From positions 992,001 to 1,056,000 of the forward strand of contig MBPM02000011.1 of the NCBI GenBank assembly GCA_001695595.3: DNA of 64,000 nucleotides, written 5' to 3'. The number at the start of each line of letters is the position of its first letter. Positions within the stretch are counted from its first letter, which is position 1. Shown here piece after piece: positions 1 to 11,200 of this stretch. The translations under genes were made by a program, and so were the position numbers. The stretch comes from Plasmopara viticola. Taxonomy: Eukaryota > Oomycota > Peronosporomycetes > Peronosporales > Peronosporaceae. The notes under the pieces are model-generated. The model worked only from the letters and a program-made list of their open reading frames with translations, did no database searches and was not told the origin of the DNA.

Positions 1-1120
1 TTTTTATTTGCAATTGCACTATGCGGAAATACAGCTTCCAATGATACACTCCTATTTTCGAGATTCAAAATTACAAACGAATTTATCCGGGCTACTTGAG
101 CGTTTACAGTCACTCCCGACGATGGATCTGCCGTTTACTTTTAGCATATCGGATACGAACTCGGTCGGAGCGCTACTTGCAGGGTTTTTTCATTTCTTTG
201 CATGCCGCTTTAACATGGAAGATGAAGTCGTGAGTATTCGAATGGGAAGAACACTGTCAAAAACGACAAAGTGGAGTCATCCGTCATCATGGCGACTGAG
301 TATCGAGGATCCATTTGATCTGGCGCATGATGTAGGGCGTGTAATATTCCACAAAAAGGGCCAGGAACTCATTCACTCGGAGTTTAAGCGTGCAAGCACA
401 CTTATAAGTACAGACCATCGTCTCAAAGATATCTGTATATCTGACCAAAGCTCGTGGAACATGATATCGTCGTGCTACATTTGTTGTTGCAATGACCACG
501 TCACGCGAGATTGTAGTTATTTGATGCGTCAGCGATCGACGCCGAGTGGTGTTGGCAGTGCAATGGCACATTTTTCGGATTGCTGGTACTGCGGTGAGTA
601 CGGTCACTACAAGGCAGAGTGTCCAATGCTCTTCTTCCGCAACATTCCATGTCCGGTAAAAGCTGTTTGCGACACAAAGTCTGAGTTTGGCTCGCTCGTG
701 GAATATGATAAGGCTTTATCTGGCAATGGAGGTGGACCGAATAACGACAGTGAATCACTACCCATATTGGTACCAGTAACTTCTAATTCGAACACGATAC
801 CGTCGTCAATTTCAAAAGACCGATTCCGAGTGCAAGGATTTACTACACTTAGCTCGCCGATGCTTCGCTTATCGAGGAAAAAGAAGCGTGCGCGCCACGG
901 CTCCTCCACATTGCCGTTATCCTCTTCGTCTTTGCCAATGCCAAAGTTACCATCTAGCAGCTCGTCGCAGACGGAAAAGCGTCAGCAACAGCAGCGCTTT
1001 GAGCAGCAGCGACAAGAGCAGCGCCGCCGAAACTTTGCAACCTTGGACCTGACAAGAAGATGCGGTAGAAACGCTCACAGTGGCAGGCCGCAGCTTATTA
1101 AGGTACTGTGTCCGTCTTAG
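1..1120 (+). CDS. Terminal uridylyltransferase / non-canonical poly(A) polymerase-like protein, 3' part
   Basis: The reading frame is open to the left edge, so the N-terminal nucleotidyltransferase domain lies outside the window; the first visible start-like codon (TTG at 8) is not a real start. From codon 8, residues about 10-115 match the PAP-associated domain of Cid1/TUT enzymes: the GFFHFFACRF stretch, VVSIRMG, then IEDPFDLAHDVGR, a hallmark of the family. Two CCHC zinc knuckles of exact spacing C-x2-C-x4-H-x4-C follow, at residues about 156-169 and 192-205, as in TUT4/TUT7-type enzymes. The C-terminus is low complexity, rich in Ser, Gln and Arg. The family adds untemplated U or A to RNA 3' ends; substrate and compartment cannot be told. 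Family membership is well supported, U versus A specificity is inference. Stop codon TAG at 1118-1120. Confidence 0.8.
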   Translation, partial: FYLQLHYAEIQLPMIHSYFRDSKLQTNLSGLLERLQSLPTMDLPFTFSISDTNSVGALLAGFFHFFACRFNMEDEVVSIRMGRTLSKTTKWSHPSSWRLSIEDPFDLAHDVGRVIFHKKGQELIHSEFKRASTLISTDHRLKDICISDQSSWNMISSCYICCCNDHVTRDCSYLMRQRSTPSGVGSAMAHFSDCWYCGEYGHYKAECPMLFFRNIPCPVKAVCDTKSEFGSLVEYDKALSGNGGGPNNDSESLPILVPVTSNSNTIPSSISKDRFRVQGFTTLSSPMLRLSRKKKRARHGSSTLPLSSSSLPMPKLPSSSSSQTEKRQQQQRFEQQRQEQRRRNFATLDLTRRCGRNAHSGRPQLIKVLCPS

Positions 1121-1311
1121 TTGGACGAACCTAGATATTACCTATTTACTCTTCTAGCTAGAATAACTATTACATTTAAATAAATTTATTTAAATTTTAG
1201 GATATGCTCAATTTTCATTTTTCTCGTACCAGCCAATTTTTACGCTAAAGCAATATTGCTGCCGAGTCTTAATTTCTCAGAGAATTAGCATACGTCAATC
1301 GATTGGACGCG

Positions 1312-2307
1312 ATGTCTGTCCGAAGAAATGTGCGTCTCCGCCGCGAGTACCTGTACCGCAAGGGTTTAGAAGTTAAGGAACGCTCTTTGTATGAGCACAA
1401 GCAACAGTTAAAGGAGGCAGTAAGAAGCGGTAAAGCCATCCCGACTGAGTTACGCCGTGTCGAGTACAAGCTGCGTCAGGAAATGGAATACGACGATGAG
1501 GCCCATGAAAAGCCCATAAACCACATTGACGACGAGTACAAGAATGCGGGCATGTTTGATCCTAAGATTGCTATCACTACGTCACGTGATCCGAGCTCCA
1601 GACTTAAGCAATTTGCACAGGAAATTCGACTCATTTTTCCCAACGCCATTCGTCTGAACCGTGGTGCTCACACTGTTGGTGACGTAAGTTTTTAAATTGC
1701 ATTTTTTGCAATTTAACAAAACGACTGACCTGTTTCTTCTTGCACTGCAGTTGGTGGAGAGCGCGAGGTCAAACGATTTTACAGACCTTTTGTTGGTTAC
1801 GGAGACTCGCGGCGAACCTGGTATGACTATTACGATAAGCACTAATAATATTTGTGGGGTTTGACCAGGTTGTGGTGTGGATTAGATGGTTTGGTAGTAT
1901 GTCACTTGCCCTACGGACCGACAGCCTATTTCTCTTTGAGCAACACGGTATTACGTCATGACATCGAAGATCGCGCAACCATTTCAGAGGCATACCCCCA
2001 CCTGATTTTCAATCAGTTTGCGACGCCGCTGGGCCAGCGCGCTGCAAATATTCTTAAGCACCTGTTTCCAGTACCTAAGCCAGATGCCAAACGCGTCATT
2101 ACATTTTCTAATGACAATGACTTTGTGTCATTCCGTCACCATGTTTTCAAGGTGACTGGACGTGAGGTGGAGCTACAGGAATGTGGTCCTCGCTTTGAAT
2201 TACAGCTTTACCAGGTAAAGCTTGGCACGCTCGAACAGAAGGAAGCAGAGAACGAATGGGTCTTGCGACCTTACATGAACTCCGCCAAAACGCGCCGAGT
2301 GTTGTAG
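1312..2307 (+). CDS. IMP4: U3 small nucleolar ribonucleoprotein IMP4 (Brix domain)
   Basis: Three exons, 1312-1683, 1751-1820 and 1886-2307, give 287 aa, close to the usual length of about 290. IMP4 is part of the U3 snoRNP in the small-subunit processome and acts in early 18S rRNA processing in the nucleolus. The N-terminus RRNVRLRREYLYRKG, the central DGLVVCHLPYGPTAYF and the C-terminal GPRFELQLYQVKLGTLEQ are family signatures. Introns are 67 bp (donor GTAAGT, acceptor CTGCAG) and 65 bp (donor GTATGA, acceptor ATTAG). The second junction rebuilds a GAT codon that restores the conserved EPDGLVV stretch, which fixes the acceptor. I start at ATG 1312 because the upstream in-frame codon at 1303 is TTG. 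The gene is convergent with the myosin gene, with 143 bp between stop codons. Confidence 0.93.
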
Positions 2308-2450
2308 ATTGAAATGATTTTTTTAATGTCAAATGGATGTTTAATCAATAGACACAAAGACCACAAGTCAATTTGATAAACGCAACGCACGTTTACAAAG
2401 AACTTGCATTGACATGAATGTGCATTAAACTCCGACCTTGATCATGAGTT

Positions 2451-5400
2451 TTATAGCGATACGTTGATTTCGGCCTGTAAAAAAGAGTCGCCAGGGATTC
2501 GGGCGAGGATCTTGCTAAGTGGATCTACAGGTGGCGCGTACATTTCAAAGGTAGCGGGCGCCGTCGAGATCTTACTCAAGTCCAAGTGAAAAAATGTCCA
2601 GCACCCCACTTCAACCTCCTCCGTAACGAGACTCCGATGCCGCAGCTCCATCACTGCAACACACCCTGACAACACACAAGTAGCAAATTATGCCATCAGC
2701 ATATACTATCGAAGGTGACTAAGCTCGTACCGTCTTTTAGATGTTCGAGTGGCGTTTGAAGATACCAAGTGTTGCCAAAGTACCAGTAGTTGCCTTTCGT
2801 CTCAATAAGCGATTTTGGAGTGCGCTGTGCCGTATCCACGACCGCACCTTTACAGTCCATGATGTAAAGATTAAAGTGCGGCGTCTCCATAAGTGGACCA
2901 GTGGCCACAGCAATAGCGCCAAGGAAAACGGACACGTAAGTGCTGTCGTGTAACCTGTCTGGCGGAGGCAAGAGTGTCGGATTGATCGGACTCAGCTTTT
3001 TCGCACAATCAAGTCCATCACTTTGGGGTTCTTCAGGCTCCACGGCATTTTCTACCACCTTAAGGATATGGTTTGCAGGGTTAAGTAATTCTTTCAGGTC
3101 TTCCTCTTCAGTAATATCCACAGCAGAAAGACCCTTTAGGTTTTTAATGCTCGAATCGGCACCACGCTTCATTAGGGCCTCAACAAGGTCGAAACGCTCT
3201 AATTCCACCGCATAGTGAAGTGGTGTGTCTCCATTCACATCGATCGCGTTCGGGTCAGCGCCATTCTCAATTAACCAAACACACACCTTTGCGGCCTCGA
3301 ATCCTTCGTCTTCGTCATTTTGTACTGCCAAGTGCAATGGGGTAAATCCTAGCTTGTTTTTCATGTTGACGTAGTCGCGACGCAGTCCACTGTCGATGCA
3401 AATCATGTTGTGATTGGTAGGATTCGTAGTGGTTACACGGACACCATCAACTTTGCGTATAGCAAGCATCCATACGTGCACATCGTGCTCCGAGTCGGCC
3501 ACAAAGGATATCATACCATCAGGATTCTTAGAGTTTTTTAGACGCGGTGACCGGATTTCAAAGCAGTAGTCCACGTCAGAGTTGCGCTTGATCGTGGCGT
3601 CACATAGCTCGATAATTTTTAGAGGAATGACGTCTTTCTCGCTTTTGTAATACGACAAACAAACTTCGTCCACCATCACGTAGCGCTTTGTGGCCCAACG
3701 TGTACCTCTAGCCTTACGTAGAAATCCTTCCTTGTACACTTCGATCTGGAGTGTTGTAGGAAGAACACGGGGAAGACCACCAATCGATGATGATAAACGC
3801 CGGTTTTTTCCTGTTTTGGATGACACAAGAGTACGCCGATTATGGCGCTTGGGTGCATTCTGGTCACCAGGTTTAAAGGCTGGTTGCATTGAAAAAGATG
3901 ACGTCGAAACGGTCGACATACTACGAGTGGGCGGGTTAGAGTCTCCCATAAGACTACTATTCCCAGCAGCCAAAGTTTTAGATGAAGAACGTGACGAAGG
4001 CGTTGTCAGGGATGACGTGCTGGCATTGGAAATCGACCGGATCTTCAATTCGGGTGGGCCGTCACTGGCACTGCTTGTAGTGCTTGCGCTTCGAGTACGG
4101 GCAGTTCCGTAATCAAAATTTGCGCCAGGAGTAGAGTTGCGGTTAGCAACCCTTGCAAGTAAGCGCACCATGTCCAAATGTGCTAGACGGCTCGCATAGT
4201 GCAGTGGTGTACTGCCCGCTGTATCTTTTCCATACACGAGATCTTCCAGCTGAGGGTTTTCTTCTAAAACAAATCGCGCTAAGTTCAAGTCACCATTTTT
4301 TGCCGCTACATGGATCAGCGACATCATTTCGTGGTCACGGTCGCGCACGCGTAACATTCCTGGCATCTCCTGTGCAATGTGCAGCACCGTAGTCAAGTCG
4401 TACAAGTTAGCGGCATTGAACATGGCTTTGGTACGGTTCCGCATGCGCACACGCGAAAGAAAGACGCGAACCACAGCAAGCACTCGCGCCATCGATCGAC
4501 GTCGCATATCGGCCAACAAACGGGATCTTTTTTGACGGTAGACGCTTTGAACCATAATGATTCGATTAAGCGTTTGGTGATACTTCTTTCGCTGCACATA
4601 GCAACGGTATAGTGCTTGAGTTCTGATTACGCCACGGCGGCAACGAATGAAGTGTCGCCGGCCCAAGTACGTTCGCACAACATTCTGTACCACGTGTGCT
4701 GCTGATCGCATTTTCAAATAGCGAACACGCGCAATTGTCATGCGTGAGAACGCTTCAATACAAATGATTTTTTTTCTGGTGTCACGGTATTTCTTTGCTT
4801 GAGTATGACAGCGCCAAAGTGATTGCAGTAGTGTTACCTGTCGGTCTTGCTTCTTGTATTCCTTACGAATACGGTGCATCCGCCAAAGAGATTGCACAAT
4901 AACAACCTTTCTTCGCTCTTCGCGATATCGTTGCCGACAGATTACCATTCGGCCAAAGGCCTCGATACGTGTTGCCATCTTCTTTTCACGTAGGAATTTG
5001 CGACGGACAAGGGAGCGGCGTATCATGGCCTGAGAATTAATTGTTGCCTCTCGGCCCTTAAGATACGTCATACGAACGCGGTTAGCTCGAACGCGGGCTT
5101 GGATCATTACGATACGCCGACGAGTCAGTTGGTACTGACGTCGGGCCAGAAAGCCGCGACTCACTCGAGCAATTTCAGTTTGCGCATTCTTACGTGCAAC
5201 AGCACGGAGACGAGCCGTCTTCCCATACTTAAGGCGAGCGATGTAGCCACGACCCACGGCATGCAACAAGATCGCTGCCTTTTGCATCGTACAATACCTC
5301 TTTTGAGCAGCGTAGCCTTTGTACCGAGATGCAATCACATTTGCCGCCCAGCGCATTTCCAAAAATCCGGCCCGCTGCTTGCGCATTTTGCGTGCATTAG

Positions 5401-8146
5401 CAATCTTCGCCGCGGCATGCTTTTGCTTAAGAAAGAACTTGCGATCTAGGTAGCATCGTATCTGAGCTTGTATTTTGGTTGCAGCAGGAGGAGCTGCGCG
5501 AAGGTATAGTGCATACTTACGAGCAGCATTACCCCTGGCATGACTCTGTACGAGAATCGTTGCTTTGCGCAGCCTTTGGTACTTACGTCGCTGAATAAAT
5601 TGCCTTGCTAGAGCATTAAGAAGTGTGACACGGTGACGCATCAAGTGGTAGTGACGCTTTGCCAGAAACATTCGCATGATGGACTGAATTCGAATTGCTT
5701 TTTCGCGCATGTCTATATACTTTCGACGTTGCTGTCGCCCACGAACGTGCTTCTGAACAAAAATTGCAGCCTCGTGAATGATCTTGCGTGCTTCATTGTC
5801 CAAAATGCGCAACTGACTGTCTCGTAAAAACACCTTTGTATGACCAAGTTGCCAGTTTTCGCGGGGAATGAAGCGAAGAATGACTTCACAAAAATTTTTG
5901 TCAGTCATATTTGTACGCTTTTCCTTTGGAACATTGCGAGTCAAAATTTGGTACTTATCGTAAAATTCTTTAAACAGTCGCCGCACAGGAAACCCCGACC
6001 GTCGAATTCGCACAGTCTCCATAACTCCGAGGTAAATGAGTTGTTTAAGAATCAATTCAGCATTCCAGCCTTGAGGAAATCGCAAGTTGTTGGGTTTAAC
6101 ACAGCGCACAAATGATGGCGTCGTAGCCTTAAGTTCTAGCATCAAGTTAGCCATTTGATCACGAAACTTTCGACCAACCGTCATAGTGCCAGTCATCTTG
6201 TTACCCATTTTTCGTATCGGTTTGCGTGGATTCGCAGCAACTGACGCAGCACCCGCCTGGGCGACCGGATACAACGTACGCAAAAAGGTGCACTTTGAGC
6301 TATCCATAAGGGAGATTAAGTCATTGTGCAGCGAATCGTCATTCTTCTCTAAGAAACCATTAACATTGTACGTCACTTCTCCAGCGTAGTGGTGGATTAC
6401 AAACTCGTCTGTAGCAAACCGTGGCTTTGAGTAATAGATGATAGAGCCTTCAGGACTTTTGCCCTTTGGCACGTGAGTTTGATGCAGCTTTTGAATAAAG
6501 TTTTCGTCGCTCGCTCGTCGACCGAGCATTCCTTGTTCATCCAAGAGGGGTAAAATCCCCAAAGGTTTTTTATCAATCAGGTCAAGACACGGGCCATTGT
6601 CTTTAAACTCTAGACGAGAAAAGTCGATGCCTTCCTCAACGTATATCTCTTGTTCATACACGAAAACGTGTTGGTTGAATTGTTGCTGCAGCATTTCGTT
6701 GGTATAATTGATACACAGCTGTTCAAAAGAATTTACTTGTAAGCTTTCAAACCCAAAGATGTCCAGGATGCCAATGAATTTGGAGCCTGCATCAACAGCA
6801 GCGCTTCCGCCGACTTTAGACGTTGACTTATTGATTTGAGACACCAGCCAGTCAAATATCTTGCTAAAGATATCCTTCGCTAAACCATTACGGGACTTGA
6901 TTGATTCAACAGCTGTAAGGGCAATCTCTGCCACCGAACCACGTGCACCGGCGGACATTGTACGCTTTGTAAGCGCAAACTCGAGCTCGTCCGGAGTGAC
7001 CATCATCAGCTCGGCCAAATCTGTAACATCTCCTGGGCAAGCGATCTGAGATTCGTTCTTCGCATTCTCTGTAAACTCGACGTTGCCCAAATGCATCACA
7101 CAGGCAACAAGACGAAAGATGGTACGCTGTAACTCTGGTGGTATCCCTACCGTACCCATAGCTTCCACTAGCTCCTTAAAATCCTTCTTGTCATTAATCT
7201 CTGGCACGTGAATACACTTTCCTTGGTTGAGAAAAACAAACTCGTTCGCAGGCTTCAGTTTCAGCAGATTCTTGTCATCGGTGGGCAACCCTGCACAAAG
7301 TTGGTAAAAAATATGATAGTTGCGCTCCGACTCGGCACTCCCAACGATACGACTTTTTTCCAGTAAAAAGTGACTTGTCGTCGCACCCGAGATGGTTCCG
7401 TCCGCATCGTAGAATATCTTGATAAATTTGCCAAATCGGCTACTATTATCGTTGCGAATCGTCTTGGCATTACCAAATGCCTCCAGAAGCGGATTACTTT
7501 GTAGCACACATTGTTCCACCGAAGATCCGTCCTTGTCTACTTTAATGGGCTTTTTTCCAATTTCCGAGATGTTGGCCAGATACTGATAAGCAATCAATGA
7601 ATTAAACAGTAAGACAACATGATCTGTTACCACTCAATATCGTACCCGCATAATGTACTTGGAAGCCTCGGTTTTGCCGGCGCCACTTTCGCCAGACACG
7701 AGAATAGACTGACACTTGTCATCATGCATCATGGCGTGGTAGGCTCCGTGGGCTGTCGTATAGACGTGTGGCACAGGATTATCCAGCTTGCCAATCGAAT
7801 CGAGCTCCGGGAAGTTGTACAGCATAGGAATGTTCTTGTAAGGATTAATGGAAATGAGAATATCGCCCGTGTACGTATAAATCTTGTCCTCAAGATAACG
7901 ACGTCGTAACAGATCCAGCAGTGGCGCTTCATGCAGATTGTCCATTTCCGCTACGTTGTTTAGGTCGATTGAATGCGTCGGGTCGTACGGATGCACCTGC
8001 TCGGCGCTAAACTGCTGCTCCGTGTCGGCGTCAGGAAGACGCACGTGCAACATTTTGCCATCGTCCTCCACAACGGTGCCTAATTGCCACACATTCCGTG
8101 GATCGGGGCACCAAACTCGCTTACCCTCGCGGCGCTTTTCCGCCAT
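2451..8146 (-). CDS. Large unconventional myosin: motor, about 18 IQ repeats, ankyrin, PH, ankyrin, C2-like tail
   Basis: Exons on the minus strand are 8146-7646, 7582-2731 and 2653-2451, giving 1,851 aa. The first intron (63 bp) restores YIMR-YLANIS just after the P-loop GESGAGKT (residues 152-159); the second (77 bp) joins the tail. Switch I (NDNSSRFGKF) and switch II (DIFGFE) are intact, so an active actin motor is expected. About residues 762-1225 hold a run of 18-19 IQ-like repeats of about 23 residues, far more than usual. Ankyrin repeats (about 1245-1310), a Ser/Thr-rich linker, a PH domain (about 1449-1545, ending in a WMLAI helix), two or more further ankyrin repeats (about 1565-1660) and a beta-rich, possibly C2-like C-terminus follow. 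Oomycetes are known to carry lineage-specific myosin fusions; I do not assign a class. Likely a membrane- or cargo-linked motor. ATG 8146 has a good initiator motif 22 bases upstream. Confidence 0.92.
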
Positions 8147-8165
8147 AAGGTTAGCAGTATCTGGA

Positions 8166-8177
8166 AAGGAAGTGAGC
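8166..8177 (-). promoter_or_regulatory. Possible oomycete initiator (Inr) of the myosin gene
   Basis: On the minus strand the sequence reads GCTCACTTCC, close to the known oomycete initiator consensus GCTCATTYY. It lies about 20 bases before the ATG at 8146, a normal distance for short oomycete 5' leaders. This is a motif match only. Confidence 0.4.
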
Positions 8178-8203
8178 TGGACGGACTTTTGCCCCTGATT
8201 CGA

Positions 8204-11200
8204 CTATTTGTTATTAGTGAATCAGGGCGGCTGAGTTGTCGAATAGGGGTACCCCTTTAACGTAAACGTCGCCATGATTGGATGAAAATTACGGAGCTAT
8301 TTGCTACCGTAAAGCTACATGATGAAAAAATGCATTTGAGACCTATGGCTTTGTATAGCTAGTGCAGTAAATTTATCGGTGTGCATATGGTTGTACGCAT
8401 CGTTCTGATGACCGAAACGATAAAGTTTATTGCTCCTCAGTGGTGCTGGCCACCATAACGTTTTTGAATTCGACCATGATTACCACCACCGCGCAAAATG
8501 CACACTGTGTTCAAGTCGAAGCTCCTCCCATAGCATACTCGGATCTTGATGGTCAAAGGCAATGAGTTTATTTGGTTGGCTGTCAGGAAAAACTAATGAA
8601 GAGCTACGTAATGCCTCCTTGAAAAGAATAGGACTGGATACTTGTTAAAAATGTGCAAGGGTCATCACATTTTTACGAAAGTTTTTAGATGGGTTTGAAT
8701 GGATCGTATATTCGTAAAACCGCATAATACCCCGTATGTAAGCTGCGGTGTCTGCTGTGGCTCAAAACCTTGTTGGAATCTTGAGCCATGGAACGAACAC
8801 GGTAATTTGTAACATGGATCTCCTAGGTAAAGCAACGGAATGTCATTCGCAAGCAAATGCGCGTTTTTCTTTAGGCACCAAATTTGTCAACCAACACGCA
8901 TTGAGTGTTTGAAAACGATCTGTGTTCTACGCTTAAACGCAAATTTTGCCTATTTAAATTCTGGACAGCTAAAACCTTGGCACTCAGCCCTGCACGAAGC
9001 AGCTTCATCCAGTTGTTTCGAATCTTGAAATTCATGAAGGGGCATCTGAGAGCAACACTTTTCCTGGTGAACCTAGAGCTCCGCCGGCATCCAAGCTTTC
9101 TCGCTTTCAAGCAAGCTAAGCGTGAACTTAATGATATATCTCAAAAAGGAAAATTAATGGCCTGAATTGCTTAAACAATCATGTCAAGATGACTGCGCAT
9201 ATGGATAGTCTAAGGTTAACCCTCATTGCACTCAATTACTTAAAGTGCACGCAACAGTGATGAGTGAGGCGATTTAAGTTACTGTTTGAAATAAATCAGC
9301 CTTAGCCAGGCTTGCTCGTATGGTACGCCATGGGTGGGAAGCTTTTTTTCTACAGAATGTTGTCCGTGGACACGCTGACTTGGATTCAATCCTGTTTGTC
9401 CTTATTGTGTCAAGATAGTATCATATAGTATTTTTGCCGCGGAATGCAATGGCACGAATTTCGTGCTAACTCCGAAGAAGATTACCTATGTCTCGCCTAA
9501 GCGCTTCGAAATTTTTTTTTTAGATTCAAACAAAATTGTATTTGATCAGCTTTGTTCATAACACCTAGTTTCGTAGTACATTTAATATTCAGATATTATT
9601 TCTATTAGAGAAGCACTCAGGATGCGGTGTCCAGGGTTTCATATCAAAACACTTTTAAAAGGTGATCAAGGTTTAAGTTAGATCTCGTACCAGGCACGTA
9701 GTATTTTGTCTCATCGTAATGCCTACTCAGCATCATAACTCGCTTGTAAACTTAATATTACGAGTAGTTGTATTTTTGATAAGGACATAGCGTATTAGAT
9801 TCCAACAATTTGTCTCTCGCTCTGTATAAAGTAATCCATCTCTGCCCTTAAATGCCGTCGAATTGAGCGGTGTTATTTCCATCATGAAAGCTTAAATAAA
9901 GTCACGATAGGTTGACGATCTGGTCAAGGAACGACACTGCATATGTCTCACAGAGAAGCCACAAGTACAGTCGAAAGAAAGGACTCAATCTTTCGGAAAG
10001 GTCGTGGAACGATTCAAAGTACCTCGAATTTGTATAATGAAAACAACTAGCGCCCGATTACGCGTGAACGTTTGGAAGATTTTGCTACAGCCGTATCTGA
10101 GGATGCCCCTTTGCGCGCTTTAGTGTAAAAGGCAGGTGATGTGAAAATGGCTGCTTGTCGGCGAATTGAAGGCAGCAGCTTTTGGCTTAAATAGTCTAAT
10201 TACTTGAGTCTGTTCGATCATGATAAATTTATTACTACAAGTATGAAAGGATCAAACAAAAGAAGAATTTGTTACCAATGTGACATTTGCTACATTGCTC
10301 TAGTTTAAGTTCACTTGTCCATCGTATGGAAGAACATACATCACATATTAATCGTGGGGACAGAAAAGAGTAACATTGTTGAAAATATGGTCCGTTCAAA
10401 TTTGACATAAGTTTATGTTGATCAAGCACTGTAAGGTCACCGATAGATTGCTTACGCAACGTTATAAAGCAGAAGAAGTATCAGAATTTACGTGACTAAA
10501 ATCCCCCAGCAACGCTATTAAAAGCAAAGGCGAAAAGAGATTATGAGACATACTGAAAAGCCAACAAAATATATTTTATCAAAAAAAGAAGCGATGCATA
10601 AAGAGACGAAAAGGTTATGTGGAATTTATTTATTAATAAAAATTATAAGTTAGAGATAATTATTAGTATAGATTGAAAAAGCACGGGAGTTCCACCAAAG
10701 CGAGGAAAGCTCGATCAACTAAAATTTAAGGGGTATCAGCTGATTTTTTTCATAAAATGCTGATTTTATCGCAAGGGGACTAGCTCGAAACGAGTATGCG
10801 GTAAGCATTCAATTATTATCAATCAAGAAAACAGTGTTATAAAGAGTAAGAGAGTATGAAAATATCACCACAAGCCAATTCACCAGCCGCCGTTGAGGTT
10901 GTTGTTACAGGTGATCCACCTCGCCAAGGCCTCGAATGTCGAAGGACGCATAATTTTAGATTGGAATGAAGTAAATGTCGCCCTGGTTATCATAGAGAGC
11001 TATGTATATGGGAGGGATATAATTCAGCAAAAATAATAAATAGTTATATTGACGAGTATGACCCCAATGAGGATTTTAATTTCATTAAAACTAAGCCAGT
11101 TAAAGCGGTTGAGACAATTCAATGATCGAATCTGTGGCTTATAAATGTAAGGCGTTCTGGGTGACGACTTAAGCAGTAATATCAAGAGACAGCTGCAACA

